The notes under the pieces are model-generated. The model was given only the letters and a program-made list of their open reading frames with translations. It did no database searches and was not told the origin of the DNA. A stretch of DNA of 6,853 nt from Rhizobiaceae bacterium (GTDB lineage: Bacteria; Pseudomonadota; Alphaproteobacteria; Rhizobiales; Rhizobiaceae). Every line of letters starts with the position of its first letter. The first letter of the stretch is position 1. Below are positions 1-6,058 of this stretch, piece by piece. The translations under genes were made by a program, and so were the position numbers. The DNA is taken from the NCBI GenBank assembly GCA_004299545.1, contig SCRB01000569.1, forward strand, positions 1-6,853. Reading direction: 5' to 3'.

Positions 1-1
1 G

Positions 2-337
2 GAGGACGGCGCCCGTGTCCTCGTCGATCGCCTGTGGCCGCGAGGGCTTCGCAAGGAAAAGGCCCATCTTACCCTGTGGCTGAAGGATTTGGCGCCGAGC
101 GGCGAACTGCGGCAATGGTTCGGCCACGATCCTGAGCGTTTCGCCGAATTCTCACGCCGCTATCGGCTCGAACTCGATGCGAACCAGGGCGCGCTCGTCC
201 GGATAGGCGAACTTCTGAAACTCGGACGAGTGACCCTTCTTTATTCCGCGCATGATACCGTACATAACCAGGCGCAAGTGCTTCTCGCCTATCTTCAGGA
301 GCGCGCCCAACGACCAGCGGGACCAACAGACCGATGA
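2..337 (+). CDS. DUF488 (YeaO-like) family protein, 5' end cut off by the window
   Basis: The frame is open from base 2 to the TGA at 335-337 and encodes 111 visible residues. Family hallmarks are clear: VDRLWPRG near the start, a K-E-K-A then W-L-K-D-L-A-P-S stretch, WFGHDPERF in the middle, and an LLYSAHDTVHNQA segment near the C-terminus. These match the small DUF488/YeaO proteins of about 115-125 residues, so roughly 15 N-terminal residues probably lie before the window. The biochemical function of the family is not established; it is a small soluble cytoplasmic protein. Its stop codon overlaps the start of the downstream truncated haemoglobin gene, so the two are very likely co-transcribed and translationally coupled. 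That suggests, but does not prove, a role linked to haem, oxygen or NO. The family call is firm; the role is unknown. Confidence 0.9.
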   Translation, partial: EDGARVLVDRLWPRGLRKEKAHLTLWLKDLAPSGELRQWFGHDPERFAEFSRRYRLELDANQGALVRIGELLKLGRVTLLYSAHDTVHNQAQVLLAYLQERAQRPAGPTDR

Positions 338-843
338 CCGATGCGACAAGTTTCAAGGCCTACCCTGCCGAGCAACCGCCGATGAGCGAGGAATATCGTG
401 CGGCGCAGGAGCGGCGCGCGGCCGTCCGGGCGCGCGTCGAAGCGGAGACAGGCATTGACGAAGCGATGATCGAGAGGCTGGTGCGGGGCTTCTATGGGCG
501 CGTGCGACAAGATGCCCTGATCGGGCCGATCTTCGATGCCCGGATCGGCGATTGGGAAACGCATCTGCAGAAGATGTTTGCGTTCTGGTCGTCATTGACG
601 CTTATGAGCGGCCGCTACCATGGCCAGCCGATGATGAAGCATCTTCCGCTGCCGGTCGACGCCGCGCATTTCGATCGCTGGCTCGCCCTCTTCGAAAAGA
701 CGGCCGAGGAGGTTTGCCCGCCTGCCGCTGCCGCCTTGTTCGTCGAACGTGCCCGACACGTGGCGGCAAGCATGGAACTTGGCGTAGCGGTTGCGAACGG
801 GACGTCCCTGCGGAAGGGCGAGCGCTATCGCCGTTCGGCCTGA
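334..843 (+). CDS. Group III truncated haemoglobin (TrHb3)
   Basis: A 169-residue protein with a 2-on-2 globin fold, expected in the cytoplasm, where TrHb3 proteins bind haem and react with O2 or NO. Aligned by eye with the Campylobacter Ctb type, the pocket residues are present: Tyr54 (B10) in GFYGRVRQD, His77 (E7) in WETHLQKMF, proximal His103 (F8) in YHGQPMMKHLPLP, and Trp116 (G8) in HFDRWLALF. The class signature GPIF (64-67) is also kept. The core is usually about 130 residues, so there is an N-terminal extension of about 40 residues, charged and helical. The ATG at 334 overlaps the TGA of the DUF488 gene, and no strong Shine-Dalgarno precedes it, which fits translational coupling. An ATG at 382 (Met17) is an alternative start giving 153 residues. 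It converges with nnrS 45 bases downstream. The family call is strong; the ligand and physiological role are inferred. Confidence 0.93.
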   Translation: MTDATSFKAYPAEQPPMSEEYRAAQERRAAVRARVEAETGIDEAMIERLVRGFYGRVRQDALIGPIFDARIGDWETHLQKMFAFWSSLTLMSGRYHGQPMMKHLPLPVDAAHFDRWLALFEKTAEEVCPPAAAALFVERARHVAASMELGVAVANGTSLRKGERYRRSA

Positions 844-888
844 CACGATTTTCGCCCTTTGGAAATTTCAGTTTGCGGCCTGCCGACG

Positions 889-2064
889 CTAAAGCCGGGG
901 CCTGAGCAGGATCGGGCCGTAGAACGCGACGAATCCGGCGAAAGCAACCGTCCATGCGACGGCGGCGATTTCCAGCAGGACCATGGACCAGCTGCCGGCC
1001 AGAGGCGCTGCAATCCTGATCAGCGCCGCGGGCACGACGGCGCAATAGATCGCTCGTGTCGCGACCGAGGCGGCGAGGGGACGGCCTGTGTGGCCAAGGC
1101 TCGCGCGCGTCATCACGGCGAGGGTCATCGTCCCTATCGCACCGGCCGTCCAGGCATGGAGGGCACCCGATGCCGGAAGGGCCTGCGGCGCGAGAACGCT
1201 CACGCCGATCAGCAGAAAGCCAAGCGGCAGGAAGGCATAGCCGACATGCAGGACAAGGACGAGCGGCTCCCGCCATGTTCTTGCTCCGGACCAGCGCGCC
1301 AACCGGGCCGCGTATAGCAGGCCGGCGGTGAGCATCGCCCAGCCTGTTACCGTTCCGTGGGGGAGGACGACCCAAAGGGCGGCAGCGACCGCGCCGGCGG
1401 CGAGCGTGACCTGGTCGTAGCGGCCGAAAGGCCGGGGAAGCCCCCCGCTTTGCCGCTTGACCAGCCAGTTGCGGGTGAAGGTCGGCGTAATGCGGCCGCC
1501 GATCAGCGAAATCAGCATCACCAGTATGGCGATGGTGGCACGCAACGCGTCATCCGCCGCGCCTGAGACGAGGATCTCGAGGTGAAACGCGATATTGGCA
1601 AAGGCAAGCAGCAGGACAAGCAGGGCGACTTTCAGGTTGCGGCGGTCCTTGCCCGCGATCAGTTCGCGAAAGACCATGGCAGCCAGGGCAAGCAGGAACA
1701 GGCTGTCGATGATTGCAGCCGGGACAAGGCCGATCCGGTCGATGAGGAGGAGAGCGGCCCGGCCGGCGACCCACAGTGCAAAAAGCGCCAACAGCGTGCT
1801 GCCACTGATCGGCGGCCTCTTCGCCCAGCCCGGAACGGCGGTCAGCAGGAAACCGGCGATGATCGCGCCGACATAGCCGAACAGGAATTCATGTGCATGC
1901 CAGGAAACGGCGCCGTAGGAGGTGGCGACGGCCAATTTCCCGGTCACGATCGCGATCCACAGGGGCATGGCGCAGAGCGACCATATGGCCCCGCCAAGGA
2001 AGAATGGACGAAAGCCATAGGTCAGGAACGGAATGCGGGCCAATCCTTGCAATTCGGAATTCAC
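889..2064 (-). CDS. nnrS: NnrS family haem/copper membrane protein, NO response
   Basis: A 391-residue, very hydrophobic protein with about twelve predicted membrane segments, the usual size for NnrS. NnrS proteins are inner-membrane haem- and copper-containing proteins that lower toxicity of NO-derived species; they are typically under NnrR or NsrR control. Diagnostic motifs in order are YGFRPFF (16-22), WHAHE (55-59), GFLLTAVPGW (71-80), FHLE (160-163), GGRITPTFTRNWL (189-201), LHVGY (272-276) and LHAWTAGAIGTMTLAVMTR with SLGHTGR (302-328). The histidines in these motifs (56, 58, 161, 273, 303, 325) are candidate metal or haem ligands. The start is a GTG at 2064, chosen because the family N-terminus begins just before the RPFF motif and no in-frame start lies further upstream. 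No strong ribosome binding site is visible. It is convergent with the truncated haemoglobin gene, another NO/O2-binding product. Confidence 0.95.
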   Translation of the reverse strand: MNSELQGLARIPFLTYGFRPFFLGGAIWSLCAMPLWIAIVTGKLAVATSYGAVSWHAHEFLFGYVGAIIAGFLLTAVPGWAKRPPISGSTLLALFALWVAGRAALLLIDRIGLVPAAIIDSLFLLALAAMVFRELIAGKDRRNLKVALLVLLLAFANIAFHLEILVSGAADDALRATIAILVMLISLIGGRITPTFTRNWLVKRQSGGLPRPFGRYDQVTLAAGAVAAALWVVLPHGTVTGWAMLTAGLLYAARLARWSGARTWREPLVLVLHVGYAFLPLGFLLIGVSVLAPQALPASGALHAWTAGAIGTMTLAVMTRASLGHTGRPLAASVATRAIYCAVVPAALIRIAAPLAGSWSMVLLEIAAVAWTVAFAGFVAFYGPILLRPRL

Positions 2065-2156
2065 GAAGGCGACACCCGTAAAAGGGGGACAAGCGAGTGT
2101 GTCGCGATTGGCAATTCAGTCATGATCGGGGCACGAACCACTGGCCAAGGCAAAAA

Positions 2157-2175
2157 GATTCATATAATATCCATC
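2157..2175. promoter_or_regulatory. Imperfect dyad, possible NsrR-type operator over the nnrS -10
   Basis: The 19-base stretch GATTCATATAATATCCATC is an inverted repeat with 7 of 9 pairs matching around a central A. As I recall the NsrR consensus (GATGYATTTNAAATRCATC), it agrees at 14 of 18 defined positions with the same spacing. NsrR is an Fe-S Rrf2-family repressor released by NO, and nnrS is a known target in proteobacteria. The dyad covers the -10 of the nnrS promoter, the expected place for a repressor. The mismatches (positions 4, 8, 12 and 15) mean another regulator is possible. A second overlapping symmetry (TTCA at 2159 with TGAA at 2181) also exists. Confidence 0.4.
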
Positions 2176-2190
2176 ATATCTGAAAGGCAA
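2162..2190 (-). promoter_or_regulatory. Candidate sigma70-type promoter for nnrS
   Basis: Read on the minus strand there is a -35-like TTGCCT (2185-2190), a 17-base spacer and a -10-like TTATAT (2162-2167). Transcription would begin near 2155, giving a leader of about 90 bases before the GTG at 2064. It is one of the few AT-rich patches in the intergenic region, and the -10 sits inside the dyad at 2157-2175. The match is by eye and untested. Confidence 0.45.
2163..2168 (+). promoter_or_regulatory. Perfect TATAAT -10 on the plus strand
   Basis: TATAAT lies inside the same AT-rich dyad, pointing toward the 43-residue gene at 2284. No good -35 is visible at 16-18 bases upstream (the region reads about ACTGGCC), so activity would need an activator, or the match may be chance within AT-rich sequence. 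If used, the leader to 2284 would be about 110 bases. Confidence 0.25.
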
Positions 2191-2283
2191 AAGCAATGCG
2201 CCAATCACAAAGCGGATTTCGCGGGACGGGCCATGGGAGGGATTTCCGCCTGTCTGGCACATCCGTGATCGTGGAGAAAAGCC

Positions 2284-2415
2284 ATGCCGAACAATAACGA
2301 CAAATTCCTGCCCGACAATGGCGACGCAGACGCGGACAGCAGCCTTCTTCCGATGTTGATCGGCGGTCTCGTCCTTATCGTCGTCGGCGCCATCATCGTC
2401 ATGGCCTTCGTTTGA
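2284..2415 (+). CDS. Small single-pass membrane protein, function unknown
   Basis: A 43-residue gene, ATG at 2284 to TGA at 2413-2415, preceded by a good Shine-Dalgarno (GGAGAAAA, starting about 11 bases upstream). The product has a polar, acidic N-terminal part of about 20 residues, rich in Asn and Asp (PNNNDKF, DNGDADADSS), followed by one hydrophobic segment LIGGLVLIVVGAIIVMAF (about 25-42) that runs nearly to the C-terminus. This is a tail-anchored or N-out single-pass layout. There are no cysteines, no lipobox and no recognisable domain. It lies divergent from nnrS across a 219-base intergenic region and 95 bases before a VanZ-like gene. The sharp hydrophilic/hydrophobic division and the ribosome binding site argue that it is real, but I do not recognise it. 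Confidence 0.7.
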   Translation: MPNNNDKFLPDNGDADADSSLLPMLIGGLVLIVVGAIIVMAFV

Positions 2416-2474
2416 TCTCTTCTCCGGCCGGGTTCGCGTTGCGGGAGCTTCAGCCTATCGACCCTGCTTTTGCC

Positions 2475-2504
2475 TTGGATCGGGCTTTTCGGGTCCGCTA
2501 TAAG
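2475..2504 (+). promoter_or_regulatory. Candidate promoter of the VanZ-like gene
   Basis: A -35-like TTGGAT (2475-2480, in context CTTGGAT), an 18-base spacer and a -10-like TATAAG (2499-2504, in context CTATAAG) resemble the rhizobial pattern CTTGAC-N17-CTATAT. Transcription would start around 2510-2512, at or next to the ATG at 2511, so the mRNA would be leaderless or nearly so. This agrees with the absence of a Shine-Dalgarno sequence before that ATG. Confidence 0.45.
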
Positions 2505-2510
2505 CAGCCG

Positions 2511-2855
2511 ATGTCCAAGTTGCTCATACGCCTGATTGCATGGCTGCTGCTCGCCGCAGTGCTGTTCGTGACCGTCTCTCCGATCCAGATGCGGCCCGTA
2601 ACGGCGGCGCCCCCTGACGTGGAACGCTTCGCGGCTTTCGCCGCAGTCGGTCTCGCCTTCGTAATCGGCTACCCTCGCCATTGGCGCGTGGTTGCCTGCC
2701 TCGTCGTCGCGGCCGCACTGGCTTTTGAAGCCGCGCAGCTTCTGGCGCCAAGCAGGCATGCCCGCGTCGCAGATGCCCTTGTGAAGGCATTCGGCGGCCT
2801 TTTTGGCATTGCGGTGGGTGCCGTCATTCAACGCTTGTCGCCGCCTCGGGATTGA
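2511..2855 (+). CDS. VanZ-like small membrane protein
   Basis: A 114-residue hydrophobic protein with four probable membrane segments (about 5-23, 40-53, 60-78 and 89-106). The motifs fit short VanZ-like proteins of proteobacteria: SPIQMRP (23-29) after the first segment, ERFAAFA (38-44) opening the second, and an E-x-x-Q then PSRHARVADALVK block (73-92) before the last, which has a glycine-rich helix. VanZ in enterococci confers low-level teicoplanin resistance; the role of proteobacterial homologues is not known, so no resistance function is implied. The ATG at 2511 is preferred over an in-frame TTG at 2412, because the intervening 33 residues are not family-like and that TTG overlaps the stop of the preceding gene. 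No Shine-Dalgarno is visible, but a promoter lies directly upstream. Confidence 0.8.
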   Translation: MSKLLIRLIAWLLLAAVLFVTVSPIQMRPVTAAPPDVERFAAFAAVGLAFVIGYPRHWRVVACLVVAAALAFEAAQLLAPSRHARVADALVKAFGGLFGIAVGAVIQRLSPPRD

Positions 2856-2926
2856 AGGCCGGCTGATTTACGCTGGCTTCCGCGGCATCGTTGTTCTTGC
2901 CAGCCTGCCGCGCTGGTGCTTTGCTA

Positions 2927-3088
2927 GAGCCTTTCGTGGTCAGCTGGAAACGGTTCTGTTTCCCGCTGGCGGGCGTCCGCTTTGTCGGACGGACTTGGCC
3001 GTACCACCGGTACTACCGGCGACGTTTACCGCGCGGACGCCGCGCCATCGAGGAAACAGAACCGTTTCCAGCTGACCATGAAAGGCTC
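2927..3088. repeat. About 160-bp intergenic inverted-repeat element (RIME/MITE-like)
   Basis: The outer arms at 2927-2963 and 3052-3088 are reverse complements at 36 of 37 positions, starting GAGCCTTTC and ending GAAAGGCTC. Complementarity continues inward (GGCGTCCGC at 2972-2980 with GCGGACGCC at 3033-3041) with one mismatch and small indels, giving arms of about 54 bases and a central loop of about 52 bases. The loop has its own hairpin at 3001-3013. No convincing target-site duplication flanks it (left ends TTGCTA, right begins AATCCC) and it has no internal coding potential. The size, GAGC termini and intergenic location recall palindromic intergenic repeats of rhizobia, but the exact family is not assigned. 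It would form a very stable cruciform or RNA stem. Confidence 0.88.
3001..3013. repeat. Small hairpin at the tip of the inverted-repeat element
   Basis: GTACC (3001-3005) and GGTAC (3009-3013) are exact reverse complements around ACC. It lies in the loop of the larger inverted repeat and would cap it with a second stem. Confidence 0.5.
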
Positions 3089-3109
3089 AATCCCGAAAGG
3101 AGATCTGAA

Positions 3110-3304
3110 ATGTGCAGTCCGGACACCATCGTCGCCAAATATGAGGGATTTGGAGTGGACCTGTTGTCAAAGAGCCCGCTTGTTGGGAGCATCGAACTGG
3201 CCGGCGAGGACGACGAGGTGATTAATCTCAAGATCAGCAAATCGGACGCCGAACGGCTGGTTTCGGAGCTGTCCAAATTTATTGCGGCGGAAGTTCCCGC
3301 ATAA
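3110..3304 (+). CDS. Small soluble protein, function unknown (64 residues)
   Basis: The ATG at 3110 has an excellent Shine-Dalgarno (AAGGAG, 3097-3102) seven bases upstream, so this start is preferred to any upstream in-frame codon, which would lie inside the inverted-repeat element. The 64-residue product has no signal peptide or membrane segment. It reads as an N-terminal part (CSPDTIVAKYEGFGVDLLSKSP), a probable beta strand with an acidic turn (VGSIELAGEDDEV then INLKIS, about 25-43), and a C-terminal amphipathic helix (KSDAERLVSELSKFIAAE, 44-61). This compact alpha/beta layout looks like a real folded domain, but I do not recognise a family. It sits between an inverted-repeat element and the ftsK control region; no promoter of its own is visible. 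Confidence 0.72.
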   Translation: MCSPDTIVAKYEGFGVDLLSKSPLVGSIELAGEDDEVINLKISKSDAERLVSELSKFIAAEVPA

Positions 3305-3378
3305 GGCGGCGAAAGGCCGTGCCAGGTTCCTTTGCGCTTTCCGTAAACCGTGCGCCACAAGGCTCACGCGTCCTGCAT

Positions 3379-3397
3379 GGTTAATGCCCCCTTAACC
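3379..3397. promoter_or_regulatory. Perfect, palindromic CtrA-type box upstream of ftsK
   Basis: GGTTAATGCCCCCTTAACC contains TTAA-N7-TTAAC exactly (3381-3396), the consensus for the alphaproteobacterial cell-cycle regulator CtrA. Because the outer GG/CC are also symmetric, the reverse strand matches equally well. It lies about 80 bases before the ftsK start, in a 169-base gap, in a position suited to control of that gene. CtrA is known to control division genes in Caulobacter and rhizobia; binding here is inferred. Confidence 0.65.
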
Positions 3398-3420
3398 ACC
3401 CGTTCGATAAGTTGGGAGCG

Positions 3421-3425
3421 GAATC
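3421..3425. promoter_or_regulatory. GANTC methylation site in the ftsK upstream region
   Basis: GAATC fits the CcrM recognition sequence GANTC, whose methylation state influences some cell-cycle promoters in alphaproteobacteria together with GcrA. It lies 24 bases after the CtrA box and about 48 bases before the ftsK start. GANTC is expected by chance about every 256 bases and occurs elsewhere in the window, so a role is only suggested by position. Confidence 0.3.
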
Positions 3426-3473
3426 CGTACCGGGCGGGACCGACCGGTTACGGCCTTCTTGCGGGGATATTGC

Positions 3474-6035
3474 ATGCGCTCGGAGCTATCTGCATCTTAT
3501 ATGCTCGGTGATACGGGGCAGAACATTCAGGTTTTCCTTTCCAGACTGGCAAGTCGGGCGGTCGGACTCCTGTTGTTTGGAGCGATCGCATTCGGCGTCG
3601 CCTCCCTCGCGACCTGGAATGTGGACGATCCGAGCTTCTCGAACGCGGTGGACAATCCCGTCACCAACGCCATGGGCTATCCCGGCGCGGTGGCTGCCGA
3701 TCTGGGGATGCAGTTTTTCGGCCTTGCCTCGGTCGTCGCGCTGGTGCCGGCGCTTTTCTGGGGATTTTTTCTTGCCACCGGGCGAGGGGTCGACCGAAAG
3801 GCCAGGCGCCTGGGCGCGTGGTTTCTCGGGGCGGTCCTTGCCGCGTCGGTGGCCGGCTGCATCAACGCGCCCGTCACATGGCCGCTGCCGAGCGGCCTCG
3901 GTGGCGTCTTCGGCGACCTCGTCCTTGAGATCCCGTCGCTCGTCGTCGGAAACTATCCTTCCGGCCTGCTCGCGACCGTCCTTGGGCTGATCCTTTGCGC
4001 ACCGGCCCTGTGGCTCCTCCTCTATGGCGCGGGCCTGCTGCGGCGTGGGGCACCGAAAGTCGCGGCACCGGCCGCTGTGCGCCGCAGGGAAACGCAGGCC
4101 GAACCGTTCGATGACGAGGATGCGGAGGAAAGCGCCGGCACTGTGTTCGAAAAGGCTTACAATTGGTGGCTGTCGCTCCGCTATATCGTCCACCGCCTGA
4201 CCTATCGCTTCAGGCCGCAGCGGGACATGGGGCGGGGATCGAGCTGGATCCGCAACATCCGGATGGAGGACGAATTCGCCGAATTCGACCAGCCGGTCGA
4301 ACGCGCGGACAGGGTCGAGCCCGACTTCGACGGTCGCACCGGAGCGCCGGCTGTGGCGATGGACGACGGGGAGGCCTTTGGGGAAGACGAGGATGCGTCT
4401 TTCGGGGCTGCTCCCCAGGCGGCCCCGTCGGCACGGGTAGCGGGACCGGCCGCCCGCCCTTTACAGGGCGCGCGGGTACAGCGCGAGGCGCAGCGGTCGC
4501 TGATCGGAAGCGACGAGTTCGAGATGCCGTCGTTGCATTTCCTCGCCGAGCCGAAGAATGTGGCGCGCGATCCGAGCCTTTCGGAGAGCGCGCTGGAACA
4601 GAATGCGCGGCTTCTGGAAGGCGTGCTGGAGGATTTCGGCGTCAAGGGCGAGATCATCCATGTCAGACCTGGTCCCGTCGTCACCCTCTACGAGCTTGAA
4701 CCTGCACCGGGCATCAAATCCTCGCGCGTGATCGGCCTTGCAGACGATATCGCCCGCTCGATGAGCGCCATCGCCTGCCGCGTGGCGGTGGTTCCCGGAC
4801 GCAATGCCATCGGCATCGAATTGCCGAATGCCAAGCGCGAGACCGTCTATCTTCGTGAAATCCTGGCGAGCCGCGATTTCGAACAGTCCAAGGCGAAGCT
4901 GGCGCTGGCGCTCGGCAAGACCATCAACGGCGAGGCGGTCATCGCCGACATCGCCAAGTTTCCGCATCTGCTGGTCGCGGGCACGACGGGCTCGGGCAAG
5001 TCGGTCGCCATCAACACCATGATCCTGTCGATCCTCTACCGGTTGAAGCCGGAGCAATGCCGGCTGATCATGATCGACCCGAAGATGCTCGAGCTTTCCG
5101 TCTATGACGGCGTCCCGCATCTCCTGACGCCGGTCGTCACCGATCCGAAAAAGGCGGTGGTCGCGCTCAAATGGACCGTACGCGAGATGGAAGACCGCTA
5201 CCGCAAGATGTCCAAGGTCGGCGTTCGTAACATCGAGGGTTTCAACCAGCGCGTCGCGGCGGCGGGCAAGAAGGGCGAGAAAATCGCGCGCACGGTGCAG
5301 ACCGGCTTCGACCGCCAGACGGGCGAGGCGATCTATGAGACGGAGGAACTCGACCTCGAGCCGTTGCCCTTCATCGTTGTCATCATCGATGAGATGGCCG
5401 ACCTGATGATGGTCGCCGGCAAGGATATCGAAGGCGCGGTGCAGCGTCTGGCGCAGATGGCGCGCGCTGCCGGCATCCATGTCATCATGGCGACGCAAAG
5501 GCCTTCCGTCGATGTCATCACAGGCACGATCAAGGCCAACTTTCCGACCCGCATCTCTTTCCAGGTGACGTCGAAGATCGACAGCCGCACCATTCTCGGC
5601 GAGCAGGGCGCCGAACAACTCCTCGGCATGGGCGACATGCTCTACATGGCCGGCGGCGGGCGCATCCAGCGTGTCCACGGCCCCTTCGTTTCCGACGACG
5701 AAGTGGAGAAGGTCGTCGCGCACCTGAAGGCGCAGGGCGTGCCGGAATATCTCGACGCCATTACCGAAGACGATGGCGAGGAAGACGGCGCTTCGGACGG
5801 CGGTGCCTCCACGGGAGGCAATTTCGAGGATTCCGACGATCCCTACGACCAGGCTGTCTCAGTGGTCTTGCGCGACGGCAAGGCCTCCACCAGCTATATC
5901 CAGAGGCGTCTCGGCATCGGCTACAATCGTGCCGCCTCGATCATCGAGCGCATGGAGCAGGAAGGCATCGTCGGACCGGCGAACCACGCCGGAAAACGCG
6001 AAATCCTGGTGCCGACCGAAGAGGACAAGATGTAG
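3474..6035 (+). CDS. ftsK: DNA translocase FtsK
   Basis: An 853-residue septal DNA pump that couples chromosome segregation and XerCD-dif recombination to division. The N-terminal membrane domain has four segments (about 30-47, 77-103, 113-131, 165-189) with the alphaproteobacterial signature [15 protein letters not shown] and [13 protein letters not shown] polar, acidic linker follows (about 190-375). The RecA-like motor has Walker A GTTGSGKS (503-510, Lys509) and Walker B VVIIDE (635-640), then [13 protein letters not shown] and [26 protein letters not shown]. The C-terminal winged-helix gamma domain (about 789-853, with [23 protein letters not shown]) is the part that reads KOPS. The length is usual for rhizobia and the linker is much shorter than in E. 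coli. ATG 3474 is chosen over a TTG at 3459 because GGGGA (3463-3467) is well placed for it. A CtrA-type box lies upstream. Confidence 0.98.
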   Translation: MRSELSASYMLGDTGQNIQVFLSRLASRAVGLLLFGAIAFGVASLATWNVDDPSFSNAVDNPVTNAMGYPGAVAADLGMQFFGLASVVALVPALFWGFFLATGRGVDRKARRLGAWFLGAVLAASVAGCINAPVTWPLPSGLGGVFGDLVLEIPSLVVGNYPSGLLATVLGLILCAPALWLLLYGAGLLRRGAPKVAAPAAVRRRETQAEPFDDEDAEESAGTVFEKAYNWWLSLRYIVHRLTYRFRPQRDMGRGSSWIRNIRMEDEFAEFDQPVERADRVEPDFDGRTGAPAVAMDDGEAFGEDEDASFGAAPQAAPSARVAGPAARPLQGARVQREAQRSLIGSDEFEMPSLHFLAEPKNVARDPSLSESALEQNARLLEGVLEDFGVKGEIIHVRPGPVVTLYELEPAPGIKSSRVIGLADDIARSMSAIACRVAVVPGRNAIGIELPNAKRETVYLREILASRDFEQSKAKLALALGKTINGEAVIADIAKFPHLLVAGTTGSGKSVAINTMILSILYRLKPEQCRLIMIDPKMLELSVYDGVPHLLTPVVTDPKKAVVALKWTVREMEDRYRKMSKVGVRNIEGFNQRVAAAGKKGEKIARTVQTGFDRQTGEAIYETEELDLEPLPFIVVIIDEMADLMMVAGKDIEGAVQRLAQMARAAGIHVIMATQRPSVDVITGTIKANFPTRISFQVTSKIDSRTILGEQGAEQLLGMGDMLYMAGGGRIQRVHGPFVSDDEVEKVVAHLKAQGVPEYLDAITEDDGEEDGASDGGASTGGNFEDSDDPYDQAVSVVLRDGKASTSYIQRRLGIGYNRAASIIERMEQEGIVGPANHAGKREILVPTEEDKM

Positions 6036-6058
6036 CGCTGCGTTATGTCCTCGTGAAA

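Larger units (their letters stand above)
2065..2283. other. Divergent intergenic region between nnrS and the 43-residue gene
   Basis: This 219-base region holds the AT-rich operator/promoter patch at 2157-2190 and the Shine-Dalgarno of the 2284 gene. I found no TTG-N8-CAA type Crp/Fnr (NnrR) site by eye. A 33-codon open frame from the ATG at 2196 lacks protein-like character and overlaps the 2284 gene, so it is not called. Confidence 0.6.
3305..3473. other. Intergenic control region before ftsK
   Basis: This 169-base gap holds the CtrA-type box at 3379-3397, the GANTC site at 3421-3425 and the ftsK ribosome binding site near 3463. I saw no convincing sigma70 -35/-10 pair and no clear terminator for the preceding 64-residue gene. 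No small gene is supported here. Confidence 0.6.

Noticed and set aside
844..888. A possible bidirectional terminator between the globin gene and nnrS
   Set aside because: No convincing stem followed by a T-run could be found in the 45 bases.
602..1375. A 257-residue minus-strand frame spanning the globin and the end of nnrS
   Set aside because: It overlaps two well-supported genes in other frames and has the Arg/Pro/Gly-rich composition of an out-of-frame reading.
1582..2268. A 228-residue plus-strand frame opposite nnrS
   Set aside because: It is antisense to nnrS; its Gln/Lys/Asp-rich composition mirrors the hydrophobic codons of the membrane protein.
2196..2297. A 33-codon open frame before the 43-residue gene
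   Set aside because: Its composition is not protein-like, it overlaps the better-supported 2284 start, and it shows no domain or membrane pattern.
2205..2831. A 208-residue minus-strand frame across the 43-residue and VanZ-like genes
   Set aside because: It has no recognisable motif and is antisense to two better-supported genes with family motifs, a promoter or a ribosome binding site.
2891..3109. An upstream in-frame extension of the 64-residue gene through the inverted repeat
   Set aside because: The extension would translate the palindrome; the ATG at 3110 has the correctly spaced AAGGAG.
4461..5723. A 420-residue open frame on the minus strand inside ftsK
   Set aside because: It is antisense to the highly conserved FtsK motor, its residues are rich in Arg, Asp, His and Leu without domain motifs, and such long mirror frames are typical of GC-rich genes.
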